NCBI RefSeq assembly: GCF_001658025.2
Contig: NZ_CP014007.2
Span: 4,464,001 to 4,528,000, forward strand
Direction: 5' to 3'
Length of the DNA: 64,000 nucleotides
From: Kosakonia oryzae
GTDB taxonomy: Bacteria; Pseudomonadota; Gammaproteobacteria; Enterobacterales; Enterobacteriaceae
Positions 8,603-18,638 of the stretch are shown one piece after another. Under the pieces are notes generated by a model, which worked only from the letters and a program-made list of their open reading frames with translations, searched no databases and was not told where the DNA came from. Positions within the stretch are counted from its first letter, which is position 1. Each line of letters opens with the position of its first letter. The position numbers and the translations under genes were made by a program.

Positions 8603-10009
8603 ATGGGCAACAACAAGCTGTCTGTTAAAGAAAAGATCGGCTATGGCATGGGAGACGCCGGATGTAACATCATCTTTGGCGCAATCATGCTGTTTGTTAA
8701 CTATTTCTATACTGATATTTTCGGTCTCGCTCCGGCGCTGGTTGGCGTCCTGCTGCTGTCGATTCGTGTGATTGATGCGGTTACTGACCCGCTGATGGGC
8801 GCAATCGCGGACCGCACGCAAAGTAAATACGGGCGCTTCCGCCCGTGGTTACTGTGGATTGCGGTTCCCTATGCTGTATTCAGCGTATTGATGTTTACCA
8901 CGCCGGACTGGGCCTACAGCAGCAAAGTTATCTATGCCTTCGTCACCTACTTCCTGCTGTCGCTTACCTATACCGCCATTAATATCCCCTATTGCTCGCT
9001 GGGCGGCGTTATTACCAATGATCCGAAAGAGCGCGTTGCCTGCCAGTCGTACCGCTTTGTGATGGTCGGCATTGCCACGCTGCTCCTGTCATTAACGCTG
9101 CTGCCGATGGCGGAGTGGTTTGGCGGCGCAGATAAAGCCAAAGGCTACCAGATGGCGATGGCAGTGCTGGCATTTATCGGTATGTGCATGTTTTTGTTCT
9201 GCTTCGCTACCGTGCGCGAACGTATTCGCCCGGCGATACCGACCAATGACGATCTGAAAAATGATTTAAAAGATGTGTGGAAAAACGACCAGTGGGTGCG
9301 CATTCTGCTGCTGACGCTGTGTAACGTCTGCCCTGGCTTTATCCGCATGGCGGCTACCATGTATTACGTGACCTGGGTTATGGGGGAAAGCACCCACTTC
9401 GCCACGCTGTTTATCAGCCTCGGCGTCGTGGGCATGATGCTCGGCAGCATGATGGCGAAGGTACTCACCGATCGCTGGTGCAAGCTGAAAGTCTTCTTCT
9501 GGACCAATATCGTGCTGGCGTTCTTCTCCTGCGCCTTCTACTTCTTTGATCCCCATGCCACTACGCTGATCGTGGTGCTCTACTTCCTGCTCAATATCCT
9601 GCATCAGATCCCTTCCCCGCTGCACTGGTCGCTGATGGCAGATGTCGATGATTATGGCGAGTGGAAAACCGGTAAACGTATTACTGGCATCAGCTTTTCC
9701 GGCAACCTGTTTTTCCTGAAAGTCGGGCTGGCGATCGCCGGGGCGATGGTCGGTTTTCTGCTCTCCTGGTACGGTTACGACGCCGGAGCCAAACAGCAGA
9801 GCGCCAGCGCCATCAACGGCATCATGCTGTTGTTTACCGTGATCCCGGGCGTCGGTTACCTGATTACCGCCGGCGTGGTTCGCTTGCTGAAAGTCGACCG
9901 CGAATTGATGAAACAGATCCAGGCGGATCTGGAAAAACGTCGCATCAACTACCATGCGCTGACCGATCGTCAGCACGTACCGGCAGGCGACAACGTAAGG
10001 AACGCATAA
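8603..10009 (+). CDS. GPH-family (MFS) sugar:cation symporter, XynT/YagG-like
   Basis: This is probably an inner-membrane importer of pentosides such as xylo- or arabino-oligosaccharides. It has 468 residues from the chosen start. The N-terminal block (KEKIGYGMGDAGCNIIFGAI), the motif DPLMGAIADRTQSKYGRFRPW after membrane segments 1-2, and the central ADVDDYGEWKTGKRITGI are typical of glycoside-pentoside-hexuronide symporters. They are very close to E. coli YagG from the CP4-6 prophage region, as I remember it. The frame extends upstream, but the ATG at 8603 has GGGAGA 7 nt before it. The stop overlaps the next start (TAATG), so the two genes form an operon. The pair is absent from this position in E. 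coli K-12. The exact substrate is inference. Confidence 0.85.
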   Translation: MGNNKLSVKEKIGYGMGDAGCNIIFGAIMLFVNYFYTDIFGLAPALVGVLLLSIRVIDAVTDPLMGAIADRTQSKYGRFRPWLLWIAVPYAVFSVLMFTTPDWAYSSKVIYAFVTYFLLSLTYTAINIPYCSLGGVITNDPKERVACQSYRFVMVGIATLLLSLTLLPMAEWFGGADKAKGYQMAMAVLAFIGMCMFLFCFATVRERIRPAIPTNDDLKNDLKDVWKNDQWVRILLLTLCNVCPGFIRMAATMYYVTWVMGESTHFATLFISLGVVGMMLGSMMAKVLTDRWCKLKVFFWTNIVLAFFSCAFYFFDPHATTLIVVLYFLLNILHQIPSPLHWSLMADVDDYGEWKTGKRITGISFSGNLFFLKVGLAIAGAMVGFLLSWYGYDAGAKQQSASAINGIMLLFTVIPGVGYLITAGVVRLLKVDRELMKQIQADLEKRRINYHALTDRQHVPAGDNVRNA

Positions 10010-10959
10010 TGAAAGAGTGGCCGAATCCGTTTATCGAACAACGCGCGGATCCCTTTATTCTGCACCATGAGAATGTCTACTATTTTGTCGCCTCCGTGCC
10101 GGAGTATGACCGGCTGGAGATCCGCCGCGCTGCCACGCTGGAGGGGCTGCGTCATGCCGAAGGCGTGGTCGTCTGGCGCAAGCCGCAAAGCGGGCCGATG
10201 AGCGAGCTAATCTGGGCGCCGGAACTGCATCATATTGACGGTAAATGGTATCTCTATTTTGCCGCGACCTGGACGAAAGCGCTGGATGCGCTGAATATGT
10301 TCCAGCATCGCATGTTTGTGCTGGAGTGCGCCGATGCCGATCCGCTCAGCGGAAAATGGCTGGAAAAAGGCCAGGTGAAAACCCCGTTTGATACTTTCGC
10401 CCTCGATGCCACAACCTTTGTCCACCAGGGCAAACGCTGGTATCTGTGGGCGCAAAAAGCGCCGCACATCGCGGGAAACTCCAACCTCTATCTGGCGGAA
10501 ATGGAAAATCCATGGACGCTCAAAGGTGAGCCGGTGATGCTGAGCAAGCCGGAATTTGACTGGGAGTGCCGGGGTTTTCTGGTGAATGAAGGCCCGGCTG
10601 TCCTGTTCCACGACGACAAGCTGTTTATCAGTTACTCGGCCAGCGCCACCGATGAGAACTACTGTATGGGGCTGCTGTGGATTGATATTACCGCTAACCC
10701 CCAGCTCGCGGAGAACTGGCACAAATCACCGCAGCCGGTGTTCAGAACCAGCCACGAAAACCGTCAGTATGGCCCTGGCCACAACAGCTTTACGCAAACG
10801 CCGGAAGGGGAAGTTGTGCTGGTGTATCACGCGCGGAACTACAACGAAATTGAGGGCGACCCGCTCTACGATCCCAATCGCCATACCCGTCTGAAAACGA
10901 TTCGCTGGCAAGAAAACGGGATGCCTGATTTCGGCATCCCGGCTGCGGATAATCAGTAA
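10009..10959 (+). CDS. Cytosolic GH43-family glycoside hydrolase (arabinofuranosidase/xylosidase type)
   Basis: This is a five-bladed propeller hydrolase acting on arabinose- or xylose-containing oligosaccharides. It has 316 residues and no signal peptide, so it works inside the cell on imported substrate. The three GH43 acidic residues are visible: general base Asp14 in RADPFI, pKa-modulating Asp133 in FALDATTF, and general acid Glu194 in LVNEGP; the WAPEL motif is at 69-73. It is much shorter than the ~536-residue two-domain xylosidase YagH that partners YagG in E. coli, so the transporter is paired with a different GH43 type. Its ATG overlaps the transporter stop by one base. Whether the product is arabinose or xylose cannot be told from sequence alone. 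Confidence 0.85.
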   Translation: MKEWPNPFIEQRADPFILHHENVYYFVASVPEYDRLEIRRAATLEGLRHAEGVVVWRKPQSGPMSELIWAPELHHIDGKWYLYFAATWTKALDALNMFQHRMFVLECADADPLSGKWLEKGQVKTPFDTFALDATTFVHQGKRWYLWAQKAPHIAGNSNLYLAEMENPWTLKGEPVMLSKPEFDWECRGFLVNEGPAVLFHDDKLFISYSASATDENYCMGLLWIDITANPQLAENWHKSPQPVFRTSHENRQYGPGHNSFTQTPEGEVVLVYHARNYNEIEGDPLYDPNRHTRLKTIRWQENGMPDFGIPAADNQ

Positions 10960-10963
10960 ACTG

Positions 10964-10989
10964 CGGCACGCAATCAGATTAGCGTGCCG
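10964..10989. other. Inverted repeat between convergent GH43 gene and ampE
   Basis: CGGCACGC (10964-10971) and GCGTGCCG (10982-10989) form a perfect 8-bp stem with a 10-nt loop that overlaps the ampE stop codon. A second perfect 8-bp stem, GGGATGCC/GGCATCCC, lies just upstream inside the 3' end of the GH43 gene. Neither has a T-run. They probably act together as 3'-end structures of the two converging transcripts. Confidence 0.45.
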
Positions 10990-11828
10990 TAAATCGTCAA
11001 CAATGCGACCACAACAACCAGCACCAGCGAGGTTTTCTTCGCCATCGACACTGCGGCTTTCGGCGTTTCGACTTTGTCCATATGCGGCTCGCGCGCCAGT
11101 GAGAACTGCGCGAGGCGCGTCAGCACCTGGTATTGCGATGTATGGCCGTCGCCAAGAGAAGCAAACCAGGCGGGCAGCGCCTTTTCGCCGTGCCCAACCA
11201 GCGCGTACACCACGCCAGCCAGCCTGACGGGCACCCAGTCCAGCACATGTAAAATGGCATCAATGCCTGACTGCTGACGTTCGTTAGGCGTCTGGTAACG
11301 CGCCAGCCACGACTGCCAGGCTCGCAAGAACGCATAACCCGTCAGCAGCACCGGCCCCCAGTATGCGCCGACAATAAACCAGAACAGCGGCGCCAGATAA
11401 AAGCGGAAGTTGATCCAGACCAGCGCGTTTTGCAGTTCGCGTAAAAACTCACGCTCATTACACCCCGGCGGTACACCGTGTATCAGCGTTAACTCATTCG
11501 CCATCGCATTATGGGCATGGCTGTCATTACGTGCCGCCGCTTTCAAGTAAGCGTGGTAGTGCAGACGCACCTTACCCGCGCCAATGCATAACACACCAAT
11601 CAGGATCCAGACCACCAACAACGGTACGTTGAAAAACAGCCCCTGCAGCGCACGCAGGATCAGAAAAGTCACCAGCATCGCCAGCACTGTCATCAACAGC
11701 GTACGGAACATGGAGTAACGCTTAACCCGCCGGAACAGCGCTTCCAGCCGGTGATCCAGTTGCCAGTGCTCTCCCAGTTTAAACAGCCGTTCTGCTGCCA
11801 GCACCAGCAGCATGGTGAATAACGTCAT
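10974..11828 (-). CDS. ampE: AmpE inner-membrane regulatory protein
   Basis: AmpE is a multi-pass inner-membrane protein encoded with AmpD and linked to beta-lactamase induction; its biochemical role is not settled. It has 284 residues, as in E. coli. The start [20 protein letters not shown] is at 11826-11828, preceded by GGAGA; the frame extends 17 codons further into ampD but the family starts here. Hydrophobic segments include [18 protein letters not shown] and a C-terminal [15 protein letters not shown] anchor. The start overlaps the ampD stop by four bases (ATGA), giving translational coupling. Confidence 0.94.
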   Translation of the reverse strand: MTLFTMLLVLAAERLFKLGEHWQLDHRLEALFRRVKRYSMFRTLLMTVLAMLVTFLILRALQGLFFNVPLLVVWILIGVLCIGAGKVRLHYHAYLKAAARNDSHAHNAMANELTLIHGVPPGCNEREFLRELQNALVWINFRFYLAPLFWFIVGAYWGPVLLTGYAFLRAWQSWLARYQTPNERQQSGIDAILHVLDWVPVRLAGVVYALVGHGEKALPAWFASLGDGHTSQYQVLTRLAQFSLAREPHMDKVETPKAAVSMAKKTSLVLVVVVALLTIYGTLI

Positions 11829-12388
11829 GGCATCTCCTTTTCTGACGAACCGGCGACCAGCGCACGGAATCTGGCCCAATCGAAAGCCGGACCGGGATCG
11901 GTCTTCCGTTGCGGCGCAATATCGCTGTGGCCGGTCATATTGTTGGCAATCGACGGATAAAGCTCAATGAGCGTTCGCGTCACCGCCGCCAGTTGCTGAT
12001 ACTGCGCGTCGGTATACGGCAGATTATCGGTGCCTTCAAGCTCGATCCCAATCGAGAAATCATTACAGCGTTCCCGGCCGTGATAAGAGGATACGCCTGC
12101 ATGCCAGGCGCGTTTATCGAAAGGCACATATTGCACAACCTCACCATCACGGCGAATCAGGCAGTGCGCGGAAACGCGCAGATGAACAATTTCGGCGAAA
12201 AAGGGATCGGCATCGGGATCGAGCGTGCCGGTGAACAACGCGTCTATCCACGGGCCGCCAAATTTGCCGGGCGGCAGGCTAATATTATGTACCACCAGCA
12301 GTGAAGGCTGTTCATCGTCCGGGCGGCAATCAAAATGGGGAGACGGCACGTGCCGCGCTTCTACCAGCCAGCCCTTGCGTAACGGCAT
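11825..12388 (-). CDS. ampD: 1,6-anhydro-N-acetylmuramyl-L-alanine amidase AmpD
   Basis: AmpD is a cytosolic zinc amidase that cleaves the peptide from anhydromuramyl peptides during cell-wall recycling, which keeps the AmpR inducer low. It has 187 residues. The zinc ligands can be seen as His34 (VVHNIS), the His in MTGHSDIAP near 154 and the Asp in KTDPGPAF near 164; the first is counted, the others placed by family pattern. There is no signal peptide, as expected. The start has AAGGAGT 8 nt upstream. It is transcribed with ampE and divergently from nadC. I see no ampC or ampR in the window. Confidence 0.96.
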   Translation of the reverse strand: MPLRKGWLVEARHVPSPHFDCRPDDEQPSLLVVHNISLPPGKFGGPWIDALFTGTLDPDADPFFAEIVHLRVSAHCLIRRDGEVVQYVPFDKRAWHAGVSSYHGRERCNDFSIGIELEGTDNLPYTDAQYQQLAAVTRTLIELYPSIANNMTGHSDIAPQRKTDPGPAFDWARFRALVAGSSEKEMP

Positions 12389-12484
12389 AAGGAACTCCTT
12401 TAAGAGGATGGTGCTAAAACACGCTTCAGAGTAGCATGTCCGGGCGGTGCCCCGTAATGGTCTCCCGAACAGGACATCGCCTAA

Positions 12485-13411
<927 letters not shown>

Positions 13412-13426
13412 ATCGACCCTTCAAAG

Positions 13427-13449
13427 AAACGGGCCACTGGCCCGTTTTT
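13427..13449 (+). terminator. Intrinsic terminator of nadC
   Basis: AAACGGGCC and GGCCCGTTT form a perfect 9-bp stem around ACT, and the right arm continues into TTTTTG. It begins 16 nt after the nadC stop codon. Confidence 0.88.
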
Positions 13450-13589
13450 GCGAGCGCCCTTCCACGAATAATGTGACACTTTGCAAAAGCGATAAAAGTG
13501 CCGGAAGCCATTTTCCCAAAATCATTTTTGCCTCTCGTCCACTGATTCATCCGCTGACACAGTAACGGCTCTGCATAAGGAGCTGTTTA

Positions 13590-14024
13590 ATGAAACGACA
13601 ACAAGGATTTACCTTAATCGAACTGATGGTGGTAATTGGCATCATTGCGATCCTGAGCGCCATCGGTATTCCTGCCTACCAAAACTACCTGCGTAAAGCC
13701 GCCCTCACCGATATGTTGCAAACGTTTATTCCGTACCGTACGGCCGTTGAACTTTGCGCGCTGGATCGTGGCGGCGTGGAGAGCTGCGATGCCAGCAGCA
13801 ACGGCATACCCGCCCCCACCACTACCCGCTATGTTTCGGCGATGAGCGTAACAAAAGGCGTGGTCTCGCTAACCGGGCAAGAGAGCCTGAATGGGCTGAG
13901 CGTGGTGATGACGCCCCAGTGGAGCAACGCCGACGGAATGCAAGGCTGGGCGCGCAGTTGCAACATTCAGGCAGACAGCTCGCTTCAGCAGGCTTGTGAA
14001 GACGTTTTCCGGACCGGCAAGTAA
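13590..14024 (+). CDS. ppdD: Type IV major prepilin PpdD
   Basis: PpdD is the major subunit of the type IV pilus / competence-type pilus. It has 144 residues. It carries the class III leader MKRQQG, with cleavage expected after Gly6, followed by FTLIELMVVIGIIAILSAIG. Mature Phe1 and Glu5 are required for methylation and assembly. Two Cys pairs are seen in the C-terminal half (LCALDRGGVESC and SCNIQ...QQACE). Its start has AAGGAG 8 nt upstream. A TGTGA half-site at 13472-13476 with a weak second half might be a CRP/Sxy-type site, but I cannot support it. It is followed after 9 nt by hofB; no prepilin peptidase is in the window. Confidence 0.96.
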   Translation: MKRQQGFTLIELMVVIGIIAILSAIGIPAYQNYLRKAALTDMLQTFIPYRTAVELCALDRGGVESCDASSNGIPAPTTTRYVSAMSVTKGVVSLTGQESLNGLSVVMTPQWSNADGMQGWARSCNIQADSSLQQACEDVFRTGK

Positions 14025-14033
14025 GGAGCGCTA

Positions 14034-15422
14034 ATGCAACCCGATAAACTCAGTGCGCTATGCCAGCGCCATAATGCGGTCGTGCTTAAAAGCGAAAACG
14101 ATCTGTTAACGATTGCGGTGGTTGAAACACCCAGCACCGAATTAATGGAATCACTCACTTTTGCCGCCCAGAAGCGGGTCGATATTCGCTGCTGGACACC
14201 AGAGCAAATGGATAAACATTTACAGCTGACAGCGCAAACCGTGGTGCCGGTGGTCCAGGAAGAGAGCAGTACCACCGCGATGGAGATCGTGGAACATACG
14301 CTTCAACAAGCGCTGATGCTGCGCGCTTCAGATATCCATTTTGAGCCCGGTGAAACGCACTATGTCATACGCCTGCGCGTCGATGGCGTTCTGCACGCGC
14401 TTTCGCCTCTGCCCGGCACGCTCGCCAGCACGCTCACCGCAAGGCTAAAAGTACTCGGCAATCTCGATATCGCCGAGCACCGTTTACCGCAAGATGGTCA
14501 GTTCAATCAGGAACTTTGCGGGCAATCGATCTCATTTCGCATCGCCACCCTGCCCTGCCGTCACGGAGAGAAAGTGGTTCTGCGCTTGCTGCATCAGGTT
14601 AACCAACCGCTGGAACTGGAAGCGCTGGGAATGACCACTCAACAACGGGAGCTGTTTGCCGCCGCGCTGGCGCAACCGCAAGGTTTGTTGCTGGTTACCG
14701 GCCCTACAGGCAGCGGTAAAACCGTCACGCTTTACAGCGCATTGCAGGCGCGAAATAAACCGGAAGTTAACATTGCCAGCGTGGAAGATCCCGTCGAGAT
14801 CCCGCTCGCCGGGCTAACACAGACACAAATCAATCCGCGCAGCGGGCTGACTTTTCAAAGCGTATTGCGCGCTCTGTTACGCCAGGATCCGGACATCATC
14901 ATGATTGGCGAAATTCGCGATGGCGAAACCGCCGAAATCGCGATAAAAGCCTCCCAGACCGGGCATCTGGTACTGTCGACGCTGCATACCAACTCCACCA
15001 GCGAAACGCTGGTACGCATTCAACAAATGGGCGTTGCCCGCTGGATGATCTCCTCAGCACTGTCGCTGGTGGTAGCGCAACGCCTGGTGCGTAAACTCTG
15101 CCCGCACTGCCGAAAACTTGCCGTGGAGAATATCCATCTTCCCGGTACGCTATGGCCACGTCCGCTGCCGCGCTGGCGGGCCGAAGGCTGTGAACAGTGC
15201 TATCACGGTTTTTACGGGCGCCTGGCACTGTTTGAAGTCCTCGCCATCACACCGGAAATACGCCAGGCCATCGCTGGCAATATGGGCGCGGAAGAGATTG
15301 GGCTACTGGCGCGGCAAAGTGGCATGACCACGCTATTTGAGCATGGTTGCCAGGCCGTGGAACAAGGGTTGACCACCTTTGACGAACTGGTACGCATCCT
15401 GGGTTTTCCTGATGGCGAGTAA
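14034..15422 (+). CDS. hofB: Type IV pilus assembly ATPase HofB (PilB/GspE family)
   Basis: This cytosolic hexameric ATPase powers pilin polymerisation. It has 462 residues. The Walker A motif is GPTGSGKT in the middle of the protein, with the Asp box DPVEIPLAGLTQTQINPRSG, Walker B region DPDIIMIGEIRDGETAE and His box TGHLVLSTLHTN following in order. A four-cysteine zinc site (CPHC...CEQC) lies near the C-terminus, as in PilB/GspE proteins. It overlaps hofC by 11 nt. The N-terminal MshEN-type region is shorter than in PilB, as in E. coli HofB. Confidence 0.95.
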   Translation: MQPDKLSALCQRHNAVVLKSENDLLTIAVVETPSTELMESLTFAAQKRVDIRCWTPEQMDKHLQLTAQTVVPVVQEESSTTAMEIVEHTLQQALMLRASDIHFEPGETHYVIRLRVDGVLHALSPLPGTLASTLTARLKVLGNLDIAEHRLPQDGQFNQELCGQSISFRIATLPCRHGEKVVLRLLHQVNQPLELEALGMTTQQRELFAAALAQPQGLLLVTGPTGSGKTVTLYSALQARNKPEVNIASVEDPVEIPLAGLTQTQINPRSGLTFQSVLRALLRQDPDIIMIGEIRDGETAEIAIKASQTGHLVLSTLHTNSTSETLVRIQQMGVARWMISSALSLVVAQRLVRKLCPHCRKLAVENIHLPGTLWPRPLPRWRAEGCEQCYHGFYGRLALFEVLAITPEIRQAIAGNMGAEEIGLLARQSGMTTLFEHGCQAVEQGLTTFDELVRILGFPDGE

Positions 15423-16614
15423 ACACCTTTGGCTGTGGTCCGGGCTTGATGACAGCGGTGCCCTGCAAAGCGGTACACACTGGAACGAAAATCGCGACAG
15501 CGTAGTGTTACTGTTGCATCAGCGGCAAATCCATTTGCTGTCGTTGAAACGCTGTCCGGTTCGTCGCGCGCTCTGGCAAGCGGAGCATGGATGCGCCGTT
15601 TTGCAGCAACTTGCTACTCTTCTGCAGGCCGGGCTGACATTACCGGAAGGGTTACAACTGCTGGCGGAACAACACCCCGCCAGACAGTGGCAGGCGCTGT
15701 TGCGCCAGCTTGCCCAAACGCTGGAGCAGGGAGAAACGTTTTCGGCTGCGCTACGCCAGTGGCCTGATGTGTTTCCTCCGCTCTGGCTGGCAATGATTCG
15801 CACCGGTGAGTTAACCGGCAAACTGGATGAGTGCTGCTTCAAGCTCGTCAGCCAGCAGCAAGCGCAAAGGGAGCTGGCATTGAAAGTGAAAAAAGCGCTT
15901 CGCTATCCGCTGATCATTCTCTCCCTGACAGCAGCAGTGGTGCTGGCAATGATATATCTGGTATTACCCGAGTTCTCGGCCATCTACCAGACGTTTAACA
16001 CACCGCTTCCCGCGCTCACGCGGGGAGTCATTGCCACCGCTGACGTTATGCAACGCTGCGCCCTGCCGCTGGTCGTATTTATGGCGTTGGTACTTGGCGT
16101 CATGAGATCGCTACGTCATCACCCCGGCTGGCTTCGTTACCGACAGCGGCTGCTACTGGCCACTCCGGTGATGGGTCAGTTAATACGCGGGCAGCGGCTC
16201 AGCCAGATATTTACCGTCCTGTCGCTGACGCAGCGTGCGGGCATCGCCTTTTTGCAGGGGCTGGAAAGTGTCAAAGAGACGCTTACCTGCCCTTACTGGC
16301 GCGATATCCTGCAACGGGCGCATCAGGAGATAACTCAGGGTATGTCGATAGCCGCTGCCCTGAAAGAAAGCGGTGAATTCCCGACGCTGTGTATTCAGTT
16401 GATTCGCACGGGCGAGGTTTCCGGCGCGCTGGATACGATGCTGTATAACCTGGCACAGCATCACAGCGAACAAACTCAGCGTCAGGCAGATGGACTGGCA
16501 GCCGTGCTTGAGCCGTTGTTGCTGGTGGTGACAGGCTTGATTATCGGGGTGCTGGTTGTGGCAATGTACCTGCCCATCTTCCACCTGGGGGATGCGATGA
16601 GCGGTGCGAGGTGA
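15412..16614 (+). CDS. hofC: Type IV pilus inner-membrane platform protein HofC (PilC/GspF family)
   Basis: HofC is the polytopic inner-membrane platform on which the pilus grows. It has 400 residues. Two GspF domains are visible: the first with LATLLQAGLTLPEGLQLLAEQ and MIRTGELTGKLDECC, the second with LTQRAGIAFLQGLESV and LIRTGEVSGALDTML. The three membrane segments are near the middle (LIILSLTAAVVLAMIYLVLP and VVFMALVLGVMRSL) and at the end (LLLVVTGLIIGVLVVAMYLP). The start at 15412 (MASKHLWLW) lies in the last codons of hofB and matches E. coli; the frame is open a further 11 codons upstream. Confidence 0.93.
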   Translation: MASKHLWLWSGLDDSGALQSGTHWNENRDSVVLLLHQRQIHLLSLKRCPVRRALWQAEHGCAVLQQLATLLQAGLTLPEGLQLLAEQHPARQWQALLRQLAQTLEQGETFSAALRQWPDVFPPLWLAMIRTGELTGKLDECCFKLVSQQQAQRELALKVKKALRYPLIILSLTAAVVLAMIYLVLPEFSAIYQTFNTPLPALTRGVIATADVMQRCALPLVVFMALVLGVMRSLRHHPGWLRYRQRLLLATPVMGQLIRGQRLSQIFTVLSLTQRAGIAFLQGLESVKETLTCPYWRDILQRAHQEITQGMSIAAALKESGEFPTLCIQLIRTGEVSGALDTMLYNLAQHHSEQTQRQADGLAAVLEPLLLVVTGLIIGVLVVAMYLPIFHLGDAMSGAR

Positions 16615-16616
16615 GC

Positions 16617-16646
16617 ACAGGCGCGGCATAATGCTGCGCCTGTTTA
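16617..16646. terminator. Bidirectional hairpin between convergent hofC and guaC
   Basis: ACAGGCGC (16617-16624) pairs with GCGCCTGT (16636-16643), extended inside by GCAT/ATGC, giving a long near-perfect palindrome. It lies 3 nt after hofC and 5 nt before the end of guaC. T-runs are short on both sides, so termination strength is uncertain. Confidence 0.6.
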
Positions 16647-16650
16647 GCGA

Positions 16651-17694
16651 TCACAGGCTGTTGAAAACGCGGTTTTCCTGTTCCTGAACGCGAATGAAGG
16701 TCGTGCGTTTGGTCAGCTCTTTCAGACGAGACGCGCCAACGTAAGTGCAAGCCGAGCGCAGACCGCCCAGAATGTCGCGCGCGGTATTCTCTACAGGCCC
16801 ACGCAGCGCCAGCTTGACGGTTTTACCTTCTGCAGCACGGTAACCGGCAACGCCGCCAACGTGGCGATTCATTGCAGATTCAGAGCTCATGCCATAGAAC
16901 AGCATGAATTTTTCACCGTTCTCTTCAACCACGGTGCCGCCACTCTCTTCATGACCTGCCAGCATACCGCCCAGCATCACGAAATCTGCGCCGCCGCCAA
17001 AAGCTTTCGCTACATCGCCTGGAACGGTACAACCGCCATCACTGACAATCTGCCCACCCAGGCCATGCGCAGCATCAGCACATTCGATTACCGCAGAAAG
17101 CTGCGGATAGCCAACACCGGTTTTCACACGCGTGGTGCACACAGAACCCGGGCCAATACCCACTTTAACGATATCAGCGCCGGAGAGGATCAGCTCTTCA
17201 CACATTTCCCCCGTCACAACGTTACCGGCGCAAATAGTTTTATTCGGCCAGGCTTCACGCGCTTTCGCAACAAATTGTACAAAATGCTCGGAATAGCCAT
17301 TCGCCACATCAATGCAGACAAAATTCAGCGCGGGATGCAGCGCAAGGATCTGTTTGGTCTTATCAAAATCAGCGTCAGATGTTCCGGTGGAAACCATTAC
17401 ATGGCGCAGCACATCTGCAGATTCGCGCTCAACAAAACCTTTCCAGTCTTCAACGGAATAGTGTTTATGCACGGCAGTGAGAATGTCGAATGAGGCCAGC
17501 GCTTTTGCCATCATAAACGTGCCAACCGTGTCCATATTTGCGGCAATAATTGGTACGCCAGACCAGTTCATTCCTGAATGCTTGAAGGTAAACTCGCGCT
17601 CCAACTCAACATCGGAACGGCTTTTAAGGGTAGAACGTTTAGGGCGGATAAGAACGTCTTTGAAACCTAACTTCAGATCTTCTTCGATACGCAT
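16651..17694 (-). CDS. guaC: GMP reductase
   Basis: GuaC converts GMP to IMP with NADPH and release of ammonia, returning guanine nucleotides to the common purine pool. It has 347 residues, the usual length. It forms an IMPDH-type barrel with catalytic Cys186 in [11 protein letters not shown] and the mobile region [20 protein letters not shown]. The C-terminal block [12 protein letters not shown] is conserved; no CBS domains are present, which separates it from IMP dehydrogenase. It is monocistronic, convergent with hofC and divergent from coaE. Its promoter is discussed in a separate entry. Confidence 0.97.
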   Translation of the reverse strand: MRIEEDLKLGFKDVLIRPKRSTLKSRSDVELEREFTFKHSGMNWSGVPIIAANMDTVGTFMMAKALASFDILTAVHKHYSVEDWKGFVERESADVLRHVMVSTGTSDADFDKTKQILALHPALNFVCIDVANGYSEHFVQFVAKAREAWPNKTICAGNVVTGEMCEELILSGADIVKVGIGPGSVCTTRVKTGVGYPQLSAVIECADAAHGLGGQIVSDGGCTVPGDVAKAFGGGADFVMLGGMLAGHEESGGTVVEENGEKFMLFYGMSSESAMNRHVGGVAGYRAAEGKTVKLALRGPVENTARDILGGLRSACTYVGASRLKELTKRTTFIRVQEQENRVFNSL

Positions 17695-17749
17695 GTGCGG
17701 ATTCCTGGGGTTAATGGCGAAAATACAAACTCACAACTCCAGTGACGCT

Positions 17750-17777
17750 ATCATACGCGCTAATAAGGGCTGCGCAA
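17750..17777 (-). promoter_or_regulatory. Probable guaC promoter
   Basis: On the minus strand TTGCGC is followed after 16 nt by TATGAT, about 55 nt upstream of the guaC start. The -35 and spacer closely resemble the E. coli guaC promoter region as I remember it. The assignment is by consensus only. Confidence 0.55.
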
Positions 17778-17864
17778 GACTGCGAATTTCTCTTTTTTTA
17801 CGCTACAATCCTATAAATTTACCTGGTGAATCGGCAAGTTTAGGTTAATCGATTTCATTGTCGC

Positions 17865-17894
17865 TTGATTAATTCACAAAGCGTTGATTATATT
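17865..17894 (+). promoter_or_regulatory. Candidate coaE promoter
   Basis: TTGATT and TATATT are separated by 18 nt in an AT-rich stretch about 125 nt upstream of coaE. The remaining part of the 323-bp guaC-coaE gap shows no supportable gene. The AT-rich composition makes a chance match possible. Confidence 0.35.
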
Positions 17895-18017
17895 AATAAA
17901 TATATTCGACCTTTTACGTTTTTCTTCCCTCGTGCAGGCGATAAAAAAGCGCCATGAGTATGGCGAAAGAGAACGTGGATTGTGATTTCAGGCAGACCCA
18001 TTTTGGGATGAGGTGTT

Positions 18018-18638
18018 ATGGGGTATACGGTCGCGTTAACCGGTGGCATCGGCAGTGGGAAAAGCACCGTAGCGGATGCTTTCGCACAGCTTGGGGTTAA
18101 CGTTGTCGATGCGGATATTATTGCGCGTCAGGTCGTGGAACCGGGTTCGCAAGCATTAAGCGCCATTACAGCACGTTTTGGGGCAGAAATGCTTCTCGCC
18201 GACGGCTCGCTAAACCGTCGAGCATTACGGGAACGTATTTTTGCTTCTCCGGCTGATAAAGAGTGGCTCAATGGTCTGCTCCATCCGTTAATTCATCAGC
18301 AGACCCAGCGTGAGATTGCGCAGGCAACGTCGCCTTATGTACTGTGGGTTGTTCCCCTGCTGGTGGAAAATCAGCTATATCGTAAAGCCAATCGGGTTTT
18401 GGTGGTGGATGTCCCGGTTGAGACTCAAATTGCACGCACCACGCAGCGTGATGGCGTTAGCCGCGAACATGCAGAACATATTCTTGCTGCCCAGGCCACA
18501 CGCGAAGCGCGGCTTGCCGTCGCTGATGATGTTATTGATAATAATGGCGCACCAGGTGCGATAGCATCGGATGTTGCCCGCCTGCACTCAGCGTATCTGG
18601 AATATGCTTCGCAGGCCGTATCACAGGAAAAACCGTAA
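18018..18638 (+). CDS. coaE: Dephospho-CoA kinase
   Basis: CoaE phosphorylates the 3'-hydroxyl of dephospho-CoA, the last step of CoA synthesis. It has 206 residues, as in E. coli. The P-loop is GGIGSGKST at residues 9-17, followed by the CoA-binding [13 protein letters not shown] and the lid region. The start ATG has GAGGTG 6 nt upstream. The stop overlaps the zapD start by one base (TAATG), so coaE, zapD and yacG form one unit. Confidence 0.97.
   Translation: MGYTVALTGGIGSGKSTVADAFAQLGVNVVDADIIARQVVEPGSQALSAITARFGAEMLLADGSLNRRALRERIFASPADKEWLNGLLHPLIHQQTQREIAQATSPYVLWVVPLLVENQLYRKANRVLVVDVPVETQIARTTQRDGVSREHAEHILAAQATREARLAVADDVIDNNGAPGAIASDVARLHSAYLEYASQAVSQEKP

Noticed and set aside
13472-13490. 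Possible CRP/Sxy site upstream of ppdD
   Set aside because: Only one half (TGTGA) matches; the other half is poor and the TGCGA core of CRP-S sites is absent at the right spacing.
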